7,236 nucleotides of DNA, from assembly GCA_910580075.1 (NCBI GenBank), contig CAJTVR010000102.1, positions 1 through 7,236 on the forward strand, given 5' to 3'. The notes beneath the pieces were generated by a model, which had not been told where the DNA came from, ran no database searches, and saw only the letters and a list, made by a program, of their open reading frames with translations. Within the stretch, counting starts at the first letter, position 1. Each line of letters begins with the position of its first letter. Shown here in pieces: positions 1 to 5,244 of the stretch. A program made the translations under genes and the position numbers. Source of the stretch: an uncultured Eubacterium sp. (GTDB lineage Bacteria > Bacillota > Clostridia > Lachnospirales > Lachnospiraceae).

Positions 1-115
1 TAAAATGATCAACTGCGGCGATCCCTCTTTTGGCGGGGCTATGTATGGCTGTCCTAAAGGAGGCTGTACTTATGAACCCAAACGCAGAGAAACTACGCAA
101 AAAATATATAGATAA
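1..115 (+). pseudogene. Possible IS91-type transposase zinc-binding fragment (partial, 5' end outside window)
   Basis: The second + frame is open from the window edge to a TAA at 113-115. Its first residues read KMINCGDPSFGGAMYGCP. From memory this resembles the N-terminal zinc-binding region of IS91/IS801-like transposases (CGDP-x-GGA-x-Y-x-CP, normally followed by xCG and a VPF-x-C motif). Here the expected CG and downstream cysteines are absent: after CP the frame reads KGGCTYEPKRRETTQ, which is simply an out-of-frame reading of the next gene's ribosome binding site and start. The best explanation is a transposase fragment broken near positions 52-56. It could instead be the true C-terminus of an unrelated Cys-rich protein that overlaps the next gene. 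Only about 37 codons are visible, so the family call is tentative. Confidence 0.35.
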
Positions 116-248
116 TCCACCCGAAGGCATGACATCCGGGGACATTCGCCGCATGAGCGAGGATGACCTTCTTGATATGGATTATTTCTTAAATGAAGAT
201 GACCCATTTGACGACGATTTTGGAGAGGAAGGTTTTTATATCTTCTAA
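72..248 (+). CDS. Small acidic protein of unknown function (58 aa)
   Basis: This is a 58-residue protein starting MNPNAEKLRKKY. A perfect AAAGGAGG lies at 56-63, 8 nt before the ATG at 72, so this start is preferred over the in-frame ATG at 30. The N-terminus is basic (KLRKKY), the middle carries an NPPEGMTSGDIRRMSEDDL segment likely to be helical, and the C-terminus is strongly acidic (DDPFDDDFGEE) and ends in GFYIF. There is no signal peptide or membrane segment and there are no cysteines. The layout, with a basic helix, an acidic tail and an aromatic C-terminus, suggests a protein-binding or DNA-mimic-like small protein, but that is speculation. I have an impression that similar small proteins occur in Lachnospiraceae, and I cannot assign a function. 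It is the only + strand gene and is followed by its own terminator. The strong ribosome binding site and non-random composition make it a credible gene. Confidence 0.75.
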   Translation: MNPNAEKLRKKYIDNPPEGMTSGDIRRMSEDDLLDMDYFLNEDDPFDDDFGEEGFYIF

Positions 249-292
249 ATCCCTGACCGTCTGTTTTGTATCCCTTAAAGACATATCTATCT

Positions 293-324
293 AACGTATG
301 TTCGATGAATATACGTTTTTCTTT
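293..324 (+). terminator. Rho-independent terminator after the small acidic gene
   Basis: An 11-bp stem (AACGTATGTTC at 293-303 with GAATATACGTT at 307-317, one G-U pair) closes a 3-nt GAT loop. It runs directly into TTTTTCTTT at 316-324. It lies 45 nt after the stop at 248. The stem is AT-rich but nearly perfect, and the T-run is on the + strand side only, so it serves the small acidic gene. Confidence 0.7.
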
Positions 325-350
325 GTGCCGCAAAATGGCGGAATTTCCTA

Positions 351-386
351 TAAAGTAAAAGAAGGCTGCCGCATTAAGCAACAGCC
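351..386 (-). terminator. Probable terminator of the chimeric AraC gene
   Basis: Read on the minus strand, GGCTG (386-382) pairs with CAGCC (368-364), with an inner GC/GC pairing after a 2x2 internal loop. It is followed by TTCTTTTACTTTA (363-351). The hairpin is 39 nt past the stop of the chimeric gene at 425. The stem is short and the T-run interrupted, so the call is moderate. Confidence 0.45.
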
Positions 387-424
387 CATGATATATTTAT
401 GGAACCAGCTTTCAGGTCAGTAAC

Positions 425-1669
425 CTATTTATTTAATGCCTTCACCCTCATTGCTACATTTTCCTCAAACTCCTCATCTGTATACTTCAGGTCTCTTGTC
501 TGATACCATATCCCGCACGGAACTTCCGCACATTTCCCGCAGTCATGCAGTCCCTTTTTGTTTCTCACACACTCATAAATCGGACAGGCCTTTCCTTCCG
601 ACGCATGAAATACCTTTCCCTCACAGGCACTGCAGCCCTGGCACATATTTCTAAAACAAAAGCACGTACTGCAGTCTGTACCACACACACTCACCAGCGT
701 TTTCTGCTCAGCCTGATACTGTTCATGCCAGGTCTTCACCATCTCCAGCGGATGTCCGGTCAGTTTTGCTGTTTCCTCCACACTCCTGCCTTTTTCAAAC
801 TGGCTGCAGGCAGCCGAATACATGCTCTGAGATACTTCTATTAAATGTCCGTCCGGATCAAAAATATGTATTCCCCTCTGAAGCCATGGATATGTTTTCG
901 GCTCATGAAGTCTTGGAATCTGAGGATAACTGTCTAACAGCTCCATAAATCCATCAAAATCCGCCCTGTACAAAATATCTCTCCACAAAAACTGATAACG
1001 TACCAGACAGCTCAGTTTTTTCGGAGTCATGCCAGTATATTCATGAAATAAGCGCTCTAACTGCCTGCTGCTTACAAATGATTCTTTCGCCAGATTTGAT
1101 ACTTCCATGGATCCTTTATGTATCAGGATATTTGCCGCTGCCTGGTTTACCGTTCTATTTTCCCTTGCAGATACTACCCGGTGCATCAGCATCTTCTGAA
1201 CATAAGCAGCCCTTTCTTCCAGCGTGTTTAATTCCCAGAGCGCCGGACGGATCATTCGGTCTAGCTGCTCAAACTTTGTCTCCGCCTCAAAATAACCGTT
1301 TAATGTAGATTTTAAAGAATCTTCTGCAAATGCAAAAGCACTCCATGCATAAAAACGGATTGCAAATGTGGATACGAGATGCCCTTCCTTTTGCATTTCA
1401 TACGAATAAAAACTACGGTCATTTACTCCGCAAAAACCTCCGGATACTGTATTTTCAGTGTAATCGATGCAGTATATGATGTCCGCACATGTATCAGGAA
1501 TCACAAGCTGAAACGCACTTTCTTTTTCCGTCTGAATTACAGGATACGCCGTTCCCCAAAAACATCTGACATAAGAGTTTAACTGCCTGCATGGGGCAAT
1601 TTCTGTATAGGAAGGAGTCTTTTTAAACGGAGATGCTGTCAGCGGGCGGTAAACTATGTTTTTTTTCAT
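425..1669 (-). CDS. Chimeric protein: AraC-type regulator (truncated DNA-binding domain) / VOC C-terminal part / DUF3795
   Basis: This is a 414-aa protein. The start at 1669 (MKKNIVYRPL) is chosen because AAAAGGAG at 1680-1687 lies 10 nt upstream; the ATG at 1711 has no ribosome binding site. Residues 20-165 look like the DUF6597-type N-terminal sensor of AraC regulators (LVIPDTCADIIY, STFAIRFYAW). Residues 174-232 match the first half of an AraC DNA-binding domain (VSSRQLERLFHEYTGMTPKK, LVRYQFLWRDIL). The second helix-turn-helix is missing. From about residue 239 the sequence is the end of a glyoxalase/VOC domain (FMELLDSYPQI, YPWLQRGIHIFDPDGHLIEV), followed by a helical tail (SVEETAKLTGHPLEMV). 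Residues 326-414 form a DUF3795 domain with 12 cysteines (CGTDC-x2-CFC, CQGC, ACEGK, CGKC, VPCGIW). All parts are in one frame with no stop. The likely origin is a deletion fusing an AraC gene to a VOC-DUF3795 gene. DNA binding is doubtful, while the DUF3795 part, perhaps metal-binding, appears intact. It is the last gene of the minus-strand run, 118 nt after the deaminase. Confidence 0.8.
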   Translation of the reverse strand: MKKNIVYRPLTASPFKKTPSYTEIAPCRQLNSYVRCFWGTAYPVIQTEKESAFQLVIPDTCADIIYCIDYTENTVSGGFCGVNDRSFYSYEMQKEGHLVSTFAIRFYAWSAFAFAEDSLKSTLNGYFEAETKFEQLDRMIRPALWELNTLEERAAYVQKMLMHRVVSARENRTVNQAAANILIHKGSMEVSNLAKESFVSSRQLERLFHEYTGMTPKKLSCLVRYQFLWRDILYRADFDGFMELLDSYPQIPRLHEPKTYPWLQRGIHIFDPDGHLIEVSQSMYSAACSQFEKGRSVEETAKLTGHPLEMVKTWHEQYQAEQKTLVSVCGTDCSTCFCFRNMCQGCSACEGKVFHASEGKACPIYECVRNKKGLHDCGKCAEVPCGIWYQTRDLKYTDEEFEENVAMRVKALNK

Positions 1670-1724
1670 TTGCAGTGATCTCCTTTTTGAGCCGGGTCTA
1701 ATTTCTATCATGAATAAAACACTG

Positions 1725-1734
1725 ATACATGTAT
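1725..1734. promoter_or_regulatory. Short perfect palindrome upstream of the chimeric AraC gene
   Basis: ATACATGTAT is a perfect 10-bp inverted repeat. It lies 55 nt before the chosen start at 1669, in the 118-nt gap after the deaminase gene. It could be a half-site or operator, but no convincing -35/-10 pair accompanies it, and palindromes of this size occur by chance. Confidence 0.2.
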
Positions 1735-1787
1735 GCGGATAGTCCCTTCTTCCCTGACATCTTTTCCAGTTTCATGCGGCACTGCAG

Positions 1788-2777
1788 TTACAGATTCCTT
1801 CTAAAGTCTTCCAGCTTCTGGCGCATTCTGGCTTTTCCTGCATCGTCTGCAAATGCTGCCTGGACAGCATGATCCATAAGAAGCATAATTTCTTCATCAC
1901 AGATTCCATATGTCTTTTGAATAAATTCCAGTTCTTTTGTCATAGAAGTATTGCTGACCGTCCGGTTATCTGTATTGACCGTAACGAGCAGCCCGGCATC
2001 CAGAAACTCCCGCAGAGGATACTGTGCAGCACATTCTGATGCTTTTGTCTGCAGATTGCTGATTGGGCACATTTCGATTCCTGCTTTTGCATCAGCTGCC
2101 ATGTTCTGTATCTGCTGATTTGCGCGCATTGCAATGCCGTGGCCGATTCTTGCTGCCCCCGCTTTCAGGGCGTCTGTAATATTGACTGCGTTCTGGCATT
2201 CGCCGGCATGAATGGTAAATGGCATGCCAAGTTTTTTTACCTTTTCAAACAGTTCCATAAACTGATGCATCGGATACTGTGCTTCTGCTCCCGCAAGGTC
2301 GGCAGCACACACTCCTGCTCCGAGAAAACGGCTGGCTGTCTTTATCATTTCAAAATTATCTTCCGTACTGTGATGCCTCATCGCACATACAATAACATTG
2401 TATTCTACTCCGAAATCTTTTCTGCCACGCTCTAATCCTTTCAGCAGAGCCGCAATGACCTGCTCTGTCCCCATCTGCTGTGTCACAGACAAAAGCGGTG
2501 CAAAACGGATTTCTGCATAGCATACCTGTTCCCGGGCCATTGTCTCAAGTACATCATAACCGGCTCCTTCGAGTCCTTCCTCGTCTCTGATGCATTCTGC
2601 CGGCAGTTCAAATTTTTCCAGGTATTCGGCAAGGCTTGTACAGTCATCGGACACACACAGTTCTTCGTCTGCTACTGTACGTCCCAGACGTTTCTGAATA
2701 AATTTTTTGCTTAAAGACCCGTCAAGATGACAGTGCAGTTCTATTTTGGGCAGTTTTTGTATCTGTTCGATTGTCAT
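1788..2777 (-). CDS. add: Adenosine deaminase
   Basis: This 329-aa enzyme probably hydrolyses adenosine or deoxyadenosine to inosine or deoxyinosine plus ammonia in cytosolic purine salvage. It has the metal-dependent amidohydrolase TIM-barrel motifs in order: ELHCHLDGS (metal ligands H15, H17), AADLAGAE (159-166, substrate loop), IHAGE (H190 metal ligand, E193 proton shuttle), IGHG (H213) and VNTDN (D270 metal ligand). The canonical second Asp of NTDD is Asn271. This NTDN-R-x-x-S variant is, as I recall, common in Firmicute and actinobacterial deaminases, so activity is expected. The start at 2777 is set by AAGGAGG at 2786-2792, 8 nt upstream; an ATG at 2801 would lie before this site and inside the MocR gene. 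The Shine-Dalgarno overlaps the TAA stop of the MocR regulator (13-nt gap), so the two are probably translated as a coupled pair. Length is normal for the family. A related amidohydrolase acting on another adenine nucleoside cannot be excluded. Confidence 0.9.
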   Translation of the reverse strand: MTIEQIQKLPKIELHCHLDGSLSKKFIQKRLGRTVADEELCVSDDCTSLAEYLEKFELPAECIRDEEGLEGAGYDVLETMAREQVCYAEIRFAPLLSVTQQMGTEQVIAALLKGLERGRKDFGVEYNVIVCAMRHHSTEDNFEMIKTASRFLGAGVCAADLAGAEAQYPMHQFMELFEKVKKLGMPFTIHAGECQNAVNITDALKAGAARIGHGIAMRANQQIQNMAADAKAGIEMCPISNLQTKASECAAQYPLREFLDAGLLVTVNTDNRTVSNTSMTKELEFIQKTYGICDEEIMLLMDHAVQAAFADDAGKARMRQKLEDFRRNL

Positions 2778-2785
2778 AGCTGATT

Positions 2786-2792
2786 CCTCCTT
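2786..2792 (-). promoter_or_regulatory. Shine-Dalgarno of add overlapping the MocR stop codon
   Basis: The minus strand reads TAAGGAGG, in which the TAA is the MocR stop (2793-2791) and AAGGAGG is a near-ideal ribosome binding site. The spacing to the ATG at 2777 is 8 nt. This decides the start of the deaminase and points to translational coupling. Confidence 0.8.
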
Positions 2793-4350
2793 ATTTTTCA
2801 TGTTCCATACACTGGTCTAAAATAGCGGCTGCCGCGCATATCTGGCTCTTAGTAAGATTTCCAAACCCAAGCAGCAGCACCGGCCCAGCCTCCGGTTTCT
2901 TTCCCCCTGCAAGATAACATCCAGACATTCCCTGCACCAAAAGCCCGCAGGATGCAGCCCGCTCAGTGATTTCTTCTTCCGTAAGGCTGCAGTTTAATTC
3001 CACTGCCATATGCAGCCCGGCACGGTCCCCGTATATTCTGCGTACCCATTTCTTTTTCTTTAACAGCTGCAGCAGGCAGTCATGCTTTGCTTTATAAATC
3101 CCCCGCATTTTGTTTAAATGGCGTTCAAAGCAGCCGTCCTCTATAAAACGGCAGACTGTCATCTGCTGAATTTTAGATACTGTGGATGTATAAAAACCGC
3201 ACTTTTTTTCATAAGCAGCCAAAAGCTCCATGGGCAGGACCATGTAGCTGATTCGGATGGACGGCATAATGCTGTTTGAAAACGTACCAAGATAGATGAC
3301 TTTTCCTTCCCGGTCCATTCCCTGCAAAGAAGGAATAGGTCTTCCTTTATAGCGGAACTCACTGTCATGGTCATCCTCAATAATATACCGGCCTTCACAT
3401 GCCCCGGCCCATGCTAAAAGTTCGAGCCTTCGTTTTAACGGCATAACAGCTCCTAACGGAAACTGATGAGACGGCATCACATATACAAGAAAGAGTCCGT
3501 CCTTCTTTGTTTCCGTGTCTAAGCTGCTCTGTGCATCCGCCGGCTGTTTTTCTGTCTGCTGCTTATTGAAATTCCATCCTGGAATCTCTTCGGTCCGTAT
3601 GCCGTCTTCATCCATAGGCACTGCCTGTACTTCGCAGCCGATATTGCAAAACGTATGGTATGCCTGCAGATATGTAGGATTTTCCATAGCTGCCTTTAAG
3701 GGCGCGCCAAGCACCTGTCCGAGGATCTGCAGCAGATATTCATTTCCTGCCCCGATAATCAGCTGATGAGGGCTGCAGCGCACGCCTCTGGCATGATGCA
3801 GGTAAGATGCAATTGCCCTGCGCAGCGGGTATTCCCCTTTGGGGTCTCCTGCCTGCAGCAGTCTGTGTCCGGTCTCTAAATCTGCCAGTGCTTCTTTTGC
3901 TGACTTTCGCCATGCATTATATGGAAAGCAGGCCTCATCAATCTGTCCTGGAAGAAAAGAATACATGCATTCCTGTGTTCCGGCATGTTCACCGTTATAC
4001 TGGTTCCGGTTTCCTGCTTTAGGGCTGTCTGCCTGTTTTTCCCGGATGTATGCTCCTGTATTATTTGAATCAAACCTGTTTATTGTGAAATCATACAGGG
4101 AACTGATATCACATACATAATATCCGCTTCCCCGTTTTGCCATCAGATATCCTTCGCTGACCAGCTGGGCGTACGCCGCGTCTGCTGTACTTCTTGATAC
4201 CTGCAGATTTTCAGCCAGCAGACGGGCAGACGGCAGTCTTTCTCCTTTAGAAAGCCTGCCGCCCATAATTTCTTCCCTGATATATTCGTATATCTGCTCA
4301 TAAAGCGCCGTCTTTGCACTGATATCCAGATCAATCAGCAGTTCTTTCAC
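2791..4350 (-). CDS. MocR/GntR-family regulator with degenerate PLP site
   Basis: This 519-aa cytosolic regulator has two domains. Residues 11-80 form a GntR-type winged helix (LYEQIYEYIREEIMGGRLSKG, RLPSARLLAENLQVSRST, GYLMAKRGSGYYV). Residues about 130-515 form a fold-type I aminotransferase-like domain (ENPTY 223-227, VMPSHQFPLG 291-300, EDDHDSEFRY 325-334, LGTFSNSIMPSIRISYMVLP 354-373, LLLGFGNL 492-499). In the usual family motifs GTFSK and EDDYDSEF, the Lys forms the Schiff base with PLP and the Tyr contacts its O3'. Here they are N359 and H328, both checked in the DNA (AAC, CAT). The Asp pair D326/D327 is kept. Hydrophilic insertions lie at about 100-128 and 258-284. The GTG start at 4350 is preferred: it is one base after the DUF2225 stop, with GGAG just upstream, and it puts the winged helix at the normal place. 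The ATG at 4398 would add a basic, unlikely N-terminus and has no ribosome binding site. The target is unknown; the downstream deaminase is the obvious candidate. Confidence 0.85.
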   Translation of the reverse strand: MKELLIDLDISAKTALYEQIYEYIREEIMGGRLSKGERLPSARLLAENLQVSRSTADAAYAQLVSEGYLMAKRGSGYYVCDISSLYDFTINRFDSNNTGAYIREKQADSPKAGNRNQYNGEHAGTQECMYSFLPGQIDEACFPYNAWRKSAKEALADLETGHRLLQAGDPKGEYPLRRAIASYLHHARGVRCSPHQLIIGAGNEYLLQILGQVLGAPLKAAMENPTYLQAYHTFCNIGCEVQAVPMDEDGIRTEEIPGWNFNKQQTEKQPADAQSSLDTETKKDGLFLVYVMPSHQFPLGAVMPLKRRLELLAWAGACEGRYIIEDDHDSEFRYKGRPIPSLQGMDREGKVIYLGTFSNSIMPSIRISYMVLPMELLAAYEKKCGFYTSTVSKIQQMTVCRFIEDGCFERHLNKMRGIYKAKHDCLLQLLKKKKWVRRIYGDRAGLHMAVELNCSLTEEEITERAASCGLLVQGMSGCYLAGGKKPEAGPVLLLGFGNLTKSQICAAAAILDQCMEHEK

Positions 4351-4351
4351 T

Positions 4352-5122
4352 TTACTCCGTTTCCTCTCCCGCTTCCTTTTTAGCAGCAATAATCTCATCT
4401 TTTAACATCAGCGCTTTGTCTTTAAGTTTTGCCGCAACTCCTTTTGTCTGAATGACGCTGCCGCAGTATTTCGTAGCCAGGTCATATTCCTGAAAGCGAA
4501 AACTTAACACAGCCAGGAGATAATCAAACGTGTTCTGGTCCATGCCGCAGATTGGAAAATTTTCCTGCGTTGCTGCCTTGGAAAGCCCTTCATATGCCTG
4601 TTTATAATAACGGTCCTGCTTTTCCTGGTACTGCCCCTTTTGCTCCGGTGTCAAAAGTTCCGGTTCTGCTTCTGCCTCTTCCATATATCCTCTGATAAGC
4701 CATGAAATCTGCAGGCACAGATACGCCTGTTCACTCAGCGCAAGTTCCATGACCATAGCACAGATTAAAGCAATCTCATGCTGTCGGATGGCCGTTGCAT
4801 AATCCATGACATCCATGCTGACCGGCTGCTGGCTCATAAACTGTGAAGTCACTTTCTCACGCAGCCGCTTTTGGTGCAGTGACGTTAAATGTTCGAAATT
4901 TCGAACCGGTGCTGCAAAACCACAGTATGGACAGGCAGTCACTCCGTATTTCAAAGAATCAATAAACTGAAATCTCGGCCTTAAATCATTATCTGATTCC
5001 TTTCTGCGCAGTTTGCTGTTTAAAACCCTTAAATCTTCAAACTCGCTTTCACAGTTCGTACAGATTATTTTTTTCTTATAAACATATTTCTTTTCTTCTT
5101 CCTCATTATATAAAACAGACAT
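4352..5122 (-). CDS. DUF2225 family protein (zinc-ribbon N-terminus, helical C-terminus)
   Basis: This is a 256-aa protein of unknown function matching the DUF2225 pattern known from Clostridia. Two Cys pairs, CTNC (21-24) and CPYCG (64-68), flank a basic segment LRVLNSKLRRKESDNDLRP and probably bind one zinc ion. Residues about 75-250 are mostly helical, with repeated Ala/Leu/Tyr-rich helices (ALICAMVMELALSEQAYLCL, YKQAYEGLSKAA, YLLAVLSFRFQEYDLATKYC) that resemble TPR-like packing. There is no signal peptide. The start at 5122 is chosen because AAAAGG at 5128-5133 precedes it and the protein then begins shortly before the first Cys pair. The ATG at 5197 would add a stretch without a ribosome binding site. 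The gene lies 122 nt after glnS and one base before the MocR start, so it is co-transcribed with the latter. A role in sensing or assembly is possible but not shown. Confidence 0.8.
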   Translation of the reverse strand: MSVLYNEEEEKKYVYKKKIICTNCESEFEDLRVLNSKLRRKESDNDLRPRFQFIDSLKYGVTACPYCGFAAPVRNFEHLTSLHQKRLREKVTSQFMSQQPVSMDVMDYATAIRQHEIALICAMVMELALSEQAYLCLQISWLIRGYMEEAEAEPELLTPEQKGQYQEKQDRYYKQAYEGLSKAATQENFPICGMDQNTFDYLLAVLSFRFQEYDLATKYCGSVIQTKGVAAKLKDKALMLKDEIIAAKKEAGEETE

Positions 5123-5141
5123 AAATACCTTTTCCTTTCCT

Positions 5142-5161
5142 GTCCTGTCAGGACCTTTTTT
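5142..5161. other. Small hairpin in the DUF2225 leader
   Basis: GTCCT (5142-5146) and AGGAC (5150-5154) form a 5-bp stem with a 3-nt loop, followed on the + strand by CTTTTTT. On the + strand it has the look of a weak terminator, but no + strand gene precedes it. On the minus strand it sits just upstream of the DUF2225 ribosome binding site, preceded by an A-run. Confidence 0.3.
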
Positions 5162-5244
5162 ACAAACTCCCCTGCCTGGCAGCACAGCTTTATCCATCGC
5201 TATACAGCCTGCGGCTCTGCCGTAAAACTGTGCCTGTGAAACGA

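Noticed and set aside
70..381. 103-codon open frame on the minus strand at the left edge
   Set aside because: It overlaps the small acidic gene in antisense and covers two terminators. It has no ribosome binding site and reads as low-quality sequence (many Arg, Tyr and His), so it is a shadow.
1670..1711. Longer N-terminus of the chimeric AraC protein from the ATG at 1711
   Set aside because: No Shine-Dalgarno precedes it, whereas the ATG at 1669 has AAAAGGAG at proper spacing and gives a family-like N-terminus.
1965..1985. Loss of the second Asp in the deaminase NTDD motif as a sign of inactivity
   Set aside because: NTDN followed by R-x-x-S is, as I recall, a normal variant in bacterial adenosine deaminases, and all metal ligands and the catalytic Glu are present.
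5142..5161. Plus-strand intrinsic terminator
   Set aside because: The stem is only 5 bp and there is no + strand gene upstream to terminate; retained only as a leader hairpin.
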